From Actinomyces ruminicola (GTDB lineage Bacteria > Actinomycetota > Actinomycetes > Actinomycetales > Actinomycetaceae): DNA of 64,000 nt. The stretch's first letter is position 1. Every line of letters starts with the position of its first letter. Both the position numbers and the translations under genes were made by a program. The notes under the pieces were generated by a model, which was given only the letters and a program-made list of their open reading frames with translations, searched no databases and was not told the origin of the DNA. The DNA is taken from positions 62,001 through 126,000 of the forward strand of contig NZ_FNIM01000004.1 of the NCBI RefSeq assembly GCF_900103885.1, read 5' to 3'. Shown one piece after another: positions 27,288 through 35,822 of the stretch.

Positions 27288-30200
27288 GTGACTGTCGCTA
27301 ACCCACTGGTCGCCGCACAGCAGGAGTCGGAGTCGTCGTTTTGGGCCGGTACCGGTGTCGGTGAGGACATCTCCGATTTGAGCCAGGCCATTGGCGAAGG
27401 CTCCTGGAGACAGGGGGCCTTGGCCGGCGTGGGGCTGGCCGGGGACGTGCTCTTTACCGTCACCAACCCGATCGCCGCCGGGGTCAGCGTGGTTGTCGGG
27501 TGGATCATTGAGCACATCTACCCGCTGGACGAGATGCTGGAGCAGCTCACCGGTGACGCGGACGCGGTGATGGCCGGGTCGCAGACCTGGACGAACATCT
27601 CCAACGCATACACCCAGCAGGCCACAGACCTGCAGGACTACCTCACCGCGGACATGGCGGATCAGGCGGGGTTGGCCGCCGATGCTTGGCGGGCCCGGGC
27701 TGGCAAGCTCACCGGCGGTATGAATGCTATGTCAAGTGTGGCGGCGAACATCGCCAAAGGGCTAGAAATTGCCGCGGCGATCGTGCAGTTCGTGCACGAC
27801 ATGGTGCGCGACGCCATCTCCGAGGCGATCGGCATGTTCTTCCAGGCTGCCGCGGAGGAGATCTTCTCCCTGGGCCTGGCTACCCCGCTGGTAGTGGGCC
27901 AGATCAGCACCTGGGTGGCGGACAAGGTGAGCATGCTGGCTTCCAAGGCCAAGGACCTGATCAACTCCTTCGAAGCGCTGTCCGGGCTGCTGAAGAAGAT
28001 CGAGCCGGGCATCACCAAGCTCATGGAGGGCCTGAAGAAGCTCGATCTTTCCGACTGGGCTGAGAACAAGGGCACCCAGGTGGGCCGCAACATCAAGAAC
28101 CGCATGGGCGGCTCCACACCCAAGCACCACGCCACCACCCTGTCCGCCAGTCACACCAGCACCTCGGGTGGCGGAGCCACCAACGCCTCAACTACCAGCA
28201 GCCACTCCACCACCAGTACGAGCTCCAGCCACTCCACCAGCAGCAGCCACTCCACCACCAGTTCCGCCAGCAGCACCGGCGGACACTCCACCACCAGCAC
28301 CAGCAGTTCCGGCGGCGCGGGCAGCGGTCCCGGCGGATCCGATGCCAGCTATCACGGTATCGACCCCATCCACGGCGACACCACCGGTACAACGCCCTCG
28401 TCTTCCGCTCACAGCTCTACGAGCTCCTCGGCAGGCTCGACGCACGCGTCCTCGTCGTCCCCAGCAGCATCGACGTCCTCGACCCCGGCGTCCGCGAGCA
28501 TGACTGATGCCACTGGTAGTAACCACACCCGGGCCGGCACCGCTACCCCGCAGGCCGATACCCCCGCCGCAACCCCGGCGGCCCCGACGACCGATGCCAG
28601 CTACCACGGCATCGACCCGATCCACGGCGACACCACCAGCACCCCCTCCACCCACAACACCACACACGCCGACGCCGGTAGTGGCGCTGACTCCCCACGT
28701 ACAGGCAACAGTGGCTCGGAGGGCGCTCGCACCAGCAGTCCCGACACGGACACCGGCCGGGCCGAGGCTGGCGCCCCTGACGCCGGGCCCAGCCGCACAA
28801 ACGACACCGACACTGGACGCGCCGACTCTGGTAGTGCTCCGGCCGAGGCCGACGGCACCCACGCCGGCGACGGCGCCGGTGCGGACGCCTCCCGACCGGC
28901 GCACGACACCACCGACGCCCCGGACGCCAAGCCCGCCCGGGCCGATGCCGACCGCCCTGACGGCAGTGCTCGCGACGGGTCCAGACCGGAGGCCGACCAG
29001 GACGCCGGTGGCCGTGGTGGCCGGGCCGATGCCGACCAGCAAACCGGTAACGGCACCGGCAGCCGTGACGGCTCCGGCCGGCCCTCCGAATCTGGCCAGG
29101 ACACCGGCCAGCCCGAGCGCCCGGGCCAGCCCGCACCCACGGGCGACAGCACAGGCCCACACTCCTCCCGCACCCACGCTCCCGACGGCGAGGCACCGGA
29201 CACCAACAACCCGCACTCCGACCGCGCCCCCGAGGGCCACCAGCCCGACGCCCGACGCACCAGCGACAACGGCAACGGCAAGACCAACCCTGACGGCGAG
29301 CCCGAGCCCACCAGCCGCAACGACTCCGACACTGATACAGAGCCCCGCGGCCGGTCCGGTACCGGCGGCGACCCGGATGCCCGAGACCGGTCAGGCCACG
29401 ACGATGCAGAGCAGCCCGATCAGCACCGCAAGGACGTTCCCGACGAGCACCCCCGGAACACCGACACACCGGACCCCGAGCACCCCAAGAGCCAGGAGCC
29501 CGAGCCCGAGTCCGTTCCTGCTCGCAGAGACCCAGAAGACAATTCCCACCCAACTACCGCGGCAACTGACAGCACAACCCCACACAACAAGACCGACGAC
29601 ACACCAGACCCCACCAACCACAACAGCGACGACGGGGACACCGGCAACGAGCACGCACACGACGACAAGGCTGAAGGCGGTGATGATCGGGGTCATGATG
29701 ACGGTCACCACCACGACCAGGACGAGGACGGCCCCGATCATGAGCGAGACCAACACGATAATGACGCCGCTGACTCCCACAACGGCGACGTCGACACAAG
29801 CGATGACGGCGACGGGTTCGACGTTCACGACAGCAGGGATATTCCCGCCCTGTTTGAGCACCGCGAAGAGCTGATTGACCATCGCAACGCTCTTGAGCAA
29901 CAGCTGGATGAGCAGATGCCCGAGGGCCTCACCAGCAAGGACTTCAACGCCGTCAACCGCAAGAATACGATTCGTGATCTCAGCAGTAGCGGGTATGACC
30001 CCGACGATCTAGACGATCTGCAGACAACCGCCAAGGATCTCACAGACACGCGTCGTGAGATTCGGGATACGTCTGCTCGCATTGGTGAGGTCGGGGGTGA
30101 GAAGTATTTGGCGGAGCAGGGTACGCCGGTGCTCGATGAGTGGGCGATCGACAACAACAAGGATCTCAACAACGGTACGGTGCCGGGCGGTTACACCGAT

Positions 30201-30608
30201 GGCGCCTCCCGCTCCGCGCCCGACAAAGACGGACACAGCAGCGACTTCTATATTGAAGAGTACAAGGGCGCCGACGCCAGGACCTCAAGCAGAGAAGTGC
30301 AGACGCACCACGAGAAAATGGCGAAGCAGGGCAGTGACGCGTATGCGCGTGACCACCTGCTCACCGATCCCAGGTTCGCCCAGTACTTCCACGACCACCC
30401 CAGGTTGTGGGAGGACATCAAGACTGGTGACACGCAGTTGCACTACCGGGTGATCTCCACCCGCACCCCGGACGGTCCACCCCACGTGACAGACAAGATC
30501 TTCAAGCTCGTCGACCCGGAGAACAACGTAGGCCCGGAAGTACGCGACCACCTACAGCGGATGATCGACGAGATCCGCACCCAGGGTCAGCAGCCGCCCA
30601 CGCCGTAG
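27288..30608 (+). CDS. Large polymorphic T7SS toxin
   Basis: 1106 residues. The N-terminal ~270 are helical and hydrophobic-patched without a signal peptide (WXG/LXG-like delivery region). Residues ~285-345 are Ser/Thr/His-rich. A long Asp/Arg/Gly/Ser/Pro linker (~350-840) has two copies of SYHGIDPIHGDTT, near residues 352 and 436. The globular tip is ~845-1106. The tip has conserved-looking segments (LDEWAIDNN, SDFYIEEYKGADA, DPRFAQYFHDHPRLWEDIK); the first two could be the D...ExK of a PD-(D/E)XK nuclease, but this is a guess. GTG 27288 has GGAGG 6 bases upstream. A 197-residue immunity candidate follows. The linker is closely repeated in the headless cassette at 31398-33497. Confidence 0.82.
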   Translation: MTVANPLVAAQQESESSFWAGTGVGEDISDLSQAIGEGSWRQGALAGVGLAGDVLFTVTNPIAAGVSVVVGWIIEHIYPLDEMLEQLTGDADAVMAGSQTWTNISNAYTQQATDLQDYLTADMADQAGLAADAWRARAGKLTGGMNAMSSVAANIAKGLEIAAAIVQFVHDMVRDAISEAIGMFFQAAAEEIFSLGLATPLVVGQISTWVADKVSMLASKAKDLINSFEALSGLLKKIEPGITKLMEGLKKLDLSDWAENKGTQVGRNIKNRMGGSTPKHHATTLSASHTSTSGGGATNASTTSSHSTTSTSSSHSTSSSHSTTSSASSTGGHSTTSTSSSGGAGSGPGGSDASYHGIDPIHGDTTGTTPSSSAHSSTSSSAGSTHASSSSPAASTSSTPASASMTDATGSNHTRAGTATPQADTPAATPAAPTTDASYHGIDPIHGDTTSTPSTHNTTHADAGSGADSPRTGNSGSEGARTSSPDTDTGRAEAGAPDAGPSRTNDTDTGRADSGSAPAEADGTHAGDGAGADASRPAHDTTDAPDAKPARADADRPDGSARDGSRPEADQDAGGRGGRADADQQTGNGTGSRDGSGRPSESGQDTGQPERPGQPAPTGDSTGPHSSRTHAPDGEAPDTNNPHSDRAPEGHQPDARRTSDNGNGKTNPDGEPEPTSRNDSDTDTEPRGRSGTGGDPDARDRSGHDDAEQPDQHRKDVPDEHPRNTDTPDPEHPKSQEPEPESVPARRDPEDNSHPTTAATDSTTPHNKTDDTPDPTNHNSDDGDTGNEHAHDDKAEGGDDRGHDDGHHHDQDEDGPDHERDQHDNDAADSHNGDVDTSDDGDGFDVHDSRDIPALFEHREELIDHRNALEQQLDEQMPEGLTSKDFNAVNRKNTIRDLSSSGYDPDDLDDLQTTAKDLTDTRREIRDTSARIGEVGGEKYLAEQGTPVLDEWAIDNNKDLNNGTVPGGYTDGASRSAPDKDGHSSDFYIEEYKGADARTSSREVQTHHEKMAKQGSDAYARDHLLTDPRFAQYFHDHPRLWEDIKTGDTQLHYRVISTRTPDGPPHVTDKIFKLVDPENNVGPEVRDHLQRMIDEIRTQGQQPPTP
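28345..29625 (+). repeat. Toxin linker block, copy 1 (homologous to 31536-32533)
   Basis: Codes for the linker of the intact toxin. It shares long, nearly identical stretches with the linker of the headless cassette downstream. Around 28900-29020 against 31840-31960 I count only about two differences in some 115 bases. The second copy lacks about 48 bases present here near 29020-29070. This is direct-repeat homology of the kind that permits recombination between toxin tips. Confidence 0.85.
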
Positions 30609-30711
30609 AGCGAGCAACTCCCCACGGCGCGCGGATTGACGTCACACACCCCGCCTACCATGTACACGAACAGGCCAACGATCACGACCCCGCACCAGTC
30701 AGGAGGACACG

Positions 30712-31305
30712 ATGACCGACAGCACCGGCAACCAACACACAGACCCCACCTACGAGCGCCGACTGCCCGACGGCACCGTCTACCGGGTCGTCCCACCACA
30801 GGTCGGAGTACCTGTCATACGCAAGTGGCTCGAACACGACTGGCCCATGACCGCCCAGCAGGCGCTCGCCCTACGCGACGAACTCGGATGGACACCCTCA
30901 CCGAGAAAGGAAACACTGGTCACCACCAACCTCGGCTCCGGCAGACCCAAGGACGCATCAATCACAATCATCAAGAACAAACTCGACTCTTTCCATATGT
31001 TTCTTGCATCATTTGCACCCAGCACATTTGACCATTCCACCGCACCGCTGGCTCGCGAGACATACGATGAGTATGTCAGACTGCTGTCGCACATTTACGG
31101 GAAGGGAAAGGTGGAGCGGACCAAGGTTCGGAACGGCATTGTAGATGCTGTGACATGGACTTTACCAAACCGCTCGTCACTGAACATCGGCGTGCTCGGC
31201 AGTGTTCTTGATGTAAACATTGATTCTCCTGCTGCTAATTATGCTGCTGCGGCTGAGGCTGAGTTGTTGGAGTGGGAGGCCACGGAGGAAGATGAGGATG
31301 AGTGA
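30712..31305 (+). CDS. Candidate immunity protein for the large toxin
   Basis: 197 residues, no signal peptide or membrane helix, acidic C-terminus (EWEATEEDEDE). I recognise no family. The position directly behind the toxin (103 bases after its stop), a strong AGGAGG 5 bases before ATG 30712, and an obviously lower GC content after about 30950 fit a cytosolic immunity gene acquired with the toxin tip. A T7SS chaperone role is less likely because it lies 3' of the toxin. Confidence 0.65.
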   Translation: MTDSTGNQHTDPTYERRLPDGTVYRVVPPQVGVPVIRKWLEHDWPMTAQQALALRDELGWTPSPRKETLVTTNLGSGRPKDASITIIKNKLDSFHMFLASFAPSTFDHSTAPLARETYDEYVRLLSHIYGKGKVERTKVRNGIVDAVTWTLPNRSSLNIGVLGSVLDVNIDSPAANYAAAAEAELLEWEATEEDEDE

Positions 31306-31397
31306 CCGCCCCAAGTCGTCCGGTGTTGTAGAGGAGCTGACAGCTATCTACTAGCGATAAGCGCCAGGTCGGCGGGTGCCGGATCGTTCCCGGATGA

Positions 31398-33497
31398 TGG
31401 CGCCACGGGCTCGTCGGCCGGTTCTGGGGCGGCCGTGTCAGCTCCGTCCTCCCCGGTGGTGTTGCCGGAGAGGGTGATGTCGGTCCCGGTGGCGCCGGCG
31501 CCGCCCCCGGCGGGTCATCGGCCTCCGGCGGGTCCGGTACCAGCTATCACGGCATCGACCCGATCCACGGCGATACCCGCGCACCTTCTTCGGCCCACAG
31601 TGCCGCGCACGCCAACACCGGTACTACCGCTGACTCCCCGCATGCGCGCAGTGGCTCGGACGGCAGTCGCACCAGCACCCCGGATGCGAGCACCGCCCGG
31701 ACCGACGGCGGCGGCTCTGACGCTGGCACCAGCCGGGCCGGCAGTGGCAGCGTCCCGGCCGAGGGCGGCGATGCGGGCTCCGCGAGCGGCACCCACGCCG
31801 ACGACGGCACCGGTACGAACGCCTCCCGACCGGCGCACGAGACCACCGACGCCCCGGACGCCAAGCCCGCCCGGGCCGATGCCGACCGCCCTGACAGCAG
31901 TGCTCGCGACGGGTCCAGACCGGAGGCCGACCAGGACGCCGGTGGCCGTGATGGCTCCGGCCGGTCCTCCGAGTCCGGCCAGGACACCGGTCGCTCCGAG
32001 CGCCCGGGCCAGCCCGCACCCACGGGCGACAGCGCCGGCCCGCACTCCTCGCGCACCAGCAGTCCCGATGCAGACGCCCCGGACGCCAACAGCCCGCGCT
32101 CCGAGCACGTCCTTGAGGGCGACCGGTCCGACGCCGAACGCGCCAGCGACACCGGTGATGGCAAGGCCAACCGTGATGGTGAGCCTGAGCCCACCAGCCG
32201 CAACGGCTCCGATACCGACACCCACGGCCGGTCAGACTCCGACGCGGACACTCACGGCCGCTCCGGCGCTGACGCCGACCCGGACAGCAACCGGCCTGCC
32301 GACCATAACCCAGAGCGGCATCAACCTGATGAGCACGGCAAACAGGCTCCCGACCAGCGACCCAAGGATCCGGAGTCGCCGGACCCCGAGCACCCCAAGG
32401 GACAGGAGCCCGAATCCGTGTCTGCTCGCAGGGACCCAGAAGACAACAGCTCCCACTCGACTACCGCGGCGGCTGACAGCACAACCCCACACAACAAGAC
32501 CGACGACGCACCCGACCCGGCCACCAGCCACAAGGACGGGCCAGACGGCGACTCCACATCCAGGCACTCGAACGACGACGGGGACGCCGACTCTCACCGC
32601 ACCCGTGATGGCGAATCGACCTCGGATGCTGATTCTCCAGATGCGAAGGACTCGCCTGACGCCGGGGACGGCAAGCAGCACTATGACCCGGATCAGGATG
32701 CCTTTAACCAGGAGCACCGGCCCGACATCAAGCACAACGTCACGGTTGGCGCCGACAGCCCCTTGGCGCCTAAGACGACCAAGCCCTTCGGCGACGGCGT
32801 CGACCTGCAACCGAACACCTGCTACGACGTGGCCGAACGCGGCAAGTTCTACACCAACGAGCATGGCGAGATCGTGCACGTGGAGACCGAGTCCGCGGCT
32901 CTGCGCCAGACGTGGTGGCACCATGATGGTTCCCCGTTGAACCCGGACCTGATGGATCCGTTGCCGAACGCCACCTATACGGTGGACGGCAAGTTCCACT
33001 ACACCACCGATGACTGGGGCCGTACCGTGCGCGTCCAGGTGGACCGCTTGGATGTGGTGGAAGACGGCCTGCGCTATCGGTCTCAGTCCGTTCAGGAGCG
33101 GATCGGGCATTACGGGGACGGAATCGCCGAGCACACCTACGATGGCGGACACACCATCGCCTCGAAGAACGGAGGCCCGCCCGAGGACATCAACGAGGCT
33201 CCCATGCACAAGGACCTCAACCGCGGAATCAACGGCACCTACCCGAGGAGCTACAAGAGGTTCGAGGACCAGATCGCCGGCAGCCCCGGCAACTACAGGG
33301 ACATCGACATCCGCATCGAGTACGACGGCCCGCCAGCCAACGCCGACTCCGTCAACCGCCTAAGCGACGTCAACCCCACAGACAGAGTACCAACCAAGTA
33401 CAGGGCTGAATGGACGGACGGCAGCGGAATGCCGCGGTCTCAACGATTCGATAATAGAAACCCCCAACAGCATGATGTAGACATCGAGGAGAGTTGA
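31398..33497 (+). pseudogene. Headless toxin cassette: linker plus DNA/RNA non-specific endonuclease tip
   Basis: A 2.1-kb open frame with no start until GTG 32418 and no secretion domain. It begins as a copy of the toxin linker (SGTSYHGIDPIHGDT at about 31533-31577, then the Asp/Arg/Ser-rich region) and ends in a different tip. The tip matches the T7SS-associated DNA/RNA non-specific endonuclease family: the DGGH motif (His codon 33150-33152) followed by NGGPPEDINEAPMHKDLNRG, YKRFEDQIAG and KYRAEWTDGSG. The frame before 31398 is closed by stops, while linker-like Gly/Ser sequence continues in another frame from about 31362 to 31440, suggesting a frameshift at the 5' edge. An immunity candidate follows after 4 bases. 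Best read as a silent or orphan toxin tip. Confidence 0.8.
31536..32533 (+). repeat. Toxin linker block, copy 2
   Basis: Homologous to 28345-29625, in the same reading frame and orientation. It includes the SYHGIDPIHGDT-coding unit at its 5' end and, at its 3' end, the STTPHNKTDD-coding unit that also precedes the tip of the intact toxin (near 29571-29600). The distinct toxin-specific sequence starts after this unit in both copies. Confidence 0.85.
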
Positions 33498-33501
33498 CAC
33501 T

Positions 33502-34008
33502 ATGAGACATGTAGATGCAGACGAGTTGTGGCAGCGCGTTGAGCGGCAGTTTCAGGTTTGGCTCGCTGACACCGGCGCGGACAGCGCCACAATCGAAACC
33601 ATAGGGATCGGCCGCGTGCAGCGTGACATCGCCTGGCTCATGCGTAACGGTGTCAAGGAGTGGGTGAGGATCCCGTGGGAGTTGAGCTCACCTCAGGGTG
33701 ATCTTCGGCAAGCGCAGGCTACGCCTGCTCGTGGTGCGTGGACGTGGTGCCAACTGTGGATGAATGCCTCCGACGGGGTATTGCATCAGGAGAGCGACTG
33801 GATGCGCGAGCCGATCTTCGACGAACCTGGTGGTGGCCCCCCGGGATCGCGGGAGTGTTGGATTGAGCTGGATCTGTATCCGCGTGACGATGAGTTCATC
33901 CCGGACTGGCTGCGCAAGGGCTACGAGGCCGAGCTCAAGCGCCAGCAGCGCAACGCTCGTCGCCGCGAGAACTACCGCCGCAAGCGCGAGCAGGAGCGCG
34001 GCGACTGA
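33502..34008 (+). CDS. Candidate immunity protein for the nuclease cassette
   Basis: 168 residues, cytosolic, rich in Trp in the middle (WVRIPWELSS, WTWCQLWMN) with a strongly basic C-terminal helix (KRQQRNARRRENYRRKREQ). Family not recognised. The ATG lies 4 bases after the end of the nuclease cassette, preceded by GAGGAGAG, and this coupling is typical of toxin-immunity pairs. Retention of an intact immunity gene behind a headless toxin tip would still protect against kin carrying the complete toxin. Confidence 0.65.
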   Translation: MRHVDADELWQRVERQFQVWLADTGADSATIETIGIGRVQRDIAWLMRNGVKEWVRIPWELSSPQGDLRQAQATPARGAWTWCQLWMNASDGVLHQESDWMREPIFDEPGGGPPGSRECWIELDLYPRDDEFIPDWLRKGYEAELKRQQRNARRRENYRRKREQERGD

Positions 34009-34236
34009 CCGCAGCCGTTTTGTGGGCGTCGACCTATATCACTGATTGAGATTAGGAAGCCCAGAATCGGCAACGTCCGGGAATACGGACGTGCCCGAGC
34101 GATACACACGGCATCGGCGACGTCCCACCGCCACCCAGCCCGACAACGACAACGCCACCTCGCACCTAAATACGACCACACATCGCAACCCCGCGCAGGA
34201 ACCGCTGCGCCCTCAAACCGGGAGAGCCGCACAGCC

Positions 34237-35199
34237 ATGTTTGATTTGATTGGCGACGACGGAGTGCGTCGTCCGTTCACCGGCGATATCCGTGACCTCC
34301 GCCCAGGCGTCGTGCAACACCGTTTGCGTATTGATCAGGAGGAGGCCACGCGCCTGGGGCTGGGGCAGATCCCTGACGATCTTGAGGACCAGTACTGGGA
34401 CCGACGCTGGTACCCCATCCGCCCTGAGGACGGCACCATCGACTACGACTGTATAACCAAAGACGAGTTCTTTGAACGCGACGCGGAGAATCTTCGCCGC
34501 AACCGGCTGCGCCACGCACAGTTGCATTACACGGTCACCGAGGACGAGCGCGGCAGGACCCGTGCACGCCAGGTCCCGCCGAAAAGACCCCGCTGGGCGG
34601 ATGACCCGACGGGGCTGAAGATGCTCCCGCCCACCTGCAGCTTCCGGTTGCGACGGGGCTTTCTGACCAGCATCCGGCTCGACGCCGACCAGCCAGAGCC
34701 CGACGTCAACCAGTGGTATGACAGGCTTAACCGTCAGGAGCAGGATGCCTGGATCGTGGGACTGTTCCATACTGACGCTCCTGAAGGCCAGACCACGTTG
34801 GTGCTGGAGTACTACGGGCAGGCATGGGCGGCAGCCCGCACCGACGGCGTCCCCTGGCCCACCGACCTGAACTCCACCGAGCTCAGCATTCCGACACTGT
34901 GGCTGCCCGTGACCCTGACACCGCTGCCCGCCATCCCCAACGACCCGGGCAGCCCAGTATCCATCCCCCCATCCGCCGAGACCGTCGCCGCCCAGGTCGC
35001 CACCGACCACGCCATATTCGGCCCCTGGTGGAGTGATGGAGACCCTATCCTGCCGTACCGGCCCCAACCATGGATCAAGCCCGCACCAAACCGTGAACAC
35101 TTCCGACAAGCACTGGGCCACAAAGCCGAGCGCTCCTACCGGAAGGCCCAGGAACACAAACACGACGAGTCCCATAACCAGGAGGAAACTGGCCAATGA
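34237..35199 (+). CDS. Hypothetical protein coupled to the ADP-ribosyltransferase-like gene
   Basis: 320 residues, soluble, no signal peptide, many Trp, Pro and Arg residues (DDLEDQYWDRRWYPI; FGPWWSDGDPILPYRPQPW). The C-terminal 40 residues are charged and His/Glu-rich. I do not recognise the family. Its stop overlaps the next ATG by 4 bases, so the two products are made together and may form a toxin-partner or immunity pair. The 228 bases before it hold no gene. Confidence 0.65.
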   Translation: MFDLIGDDGVRRPFTGDIRDLRPGVVQHRLRIDQEEATRLGLGQIPDDLEDQYWDRRWYPIRPEDGTIDYDCITKDEFFERDAENLRRNRLRHAQLHYTVTEDERGRTRARQVPPKRPRWADDPTGLKMLPPTCSFRLRRGFLTSIRLDADQPEPDVNQWYDRLNRQEQDAWIVGLFHTDAPEGQTTLVLEYYGQAWAAARTDGVPWPTDLNSTELSIPTLWLPVTLTPLPAIPNDPGSPVSIPPSAETVAAQVATDHAIFGPWWSDGDPILPYRPQPWIKPAPNREHFRQALGHKAERSYRKAQEHKHDESHNQEETGQ

Positions 35200-35723
35200 C
35201 GACACCCGACCAGCCCGTTCCCGATCAGCTCACGCCCGAGGAGCGCTTCGAGCGCGCCGTCGCGGGACTGCGCGAGCTGCCGCCCACCGGGGCGGTCACC
35301 TTCCGGGGCATCACCAGCCCCTCCGGCACCCAGCCAGGAGTGGTAGTGCCCCGGGGCATCACCGCCACCAGCCGTGACCTCGTGGTAGCCACCGCGGGAA
35401 TGACCAGCCCCGGCATCGCCGTCTTTGTCGTACATACCGGAAGGGATGTGGGGCCGGTGTCGGCCGTTCCCCAGGCCCAGGAGGTCGCGCTCCTGCCGGG
35501 TACCGTCTTGTACACCGGCCGCTTCCTCCAGGTCGCCGGGCACACCGTCGAACTGGTTGAGCAGCTAATGCCCACCGACGACCAACAGTGGGCCAGCCAA
35601 CTCACCAACGACGCCGTCGCCCGGCTCATGCGCGCCGTAGCCACCACCATCACCAACGCCCAGGGACAAACACCCCCGGTCGACCCCGCCTACTGCGCCC
35701 GCTTCGCCGCACCAATCGCATGA
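35196..35723 (+). CDS. ADP-ribosyltransferase-fold-like small protein
   Basis: 175 residues, no signal peptide. The order of motifs follows the Arg-Ser-Glu class of mono-ADP-ribosyltransferases: TFRG with Arg37, TATSRDLVVAT with Ser59 in the STS position, and VPQAQEVALLPGTVLYTG with Glu96 before the LLPGT strand. The first Glu of the usual ExE is Ala94, so arginine transfer is unlikely; NAD hydrolysis, another target residue, or loss of activity are possible. It overlaps the upstream gene by 4 bases, with GGAGG 12 bases before the ATG. Function is inferred from motif order only. Confidence 0.5.
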   Translation: MTTPDQPVPDQLTPEERFERAVAGLRELPPTGAVTFRGITSPSGTQPGVVVPRGITATSRDLVVATAGMTSPGIAVFVVHTGRDVGPVSAVPQAQEVALLPGTVLYTGRFLQVAGHTVELVEQLMPTDDQQWASQLTNDAVARLMRAVATTITNAQGQTPPVDPAYCARFAAPIA

Positions 35724-35822
35724 GCGACAGTCCAGCACATGCCGGAGTGCCGCTTTGACGGGTTGACCAGCCGACTGCCAAGCCGAACCCGCACATGCTG
35801 CCCGGCTCGTAGCAGCAGTCGA

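Noticed and set aside
28188-29240. Minus-strand Gly/Val-rich frame opposite the toxin linker
   Set aside because: Composition artefact of the linker codons; no ribosome site or motif.
28507-29874. Plus-strand Pro/Thr/Arg-rich frame inside the toxin linker
   Set aside because: A second frame of the Asp/Ser-rich linker; the real frame runs unbroken through it. The same applies to 31435-32940 in the headless cassette.
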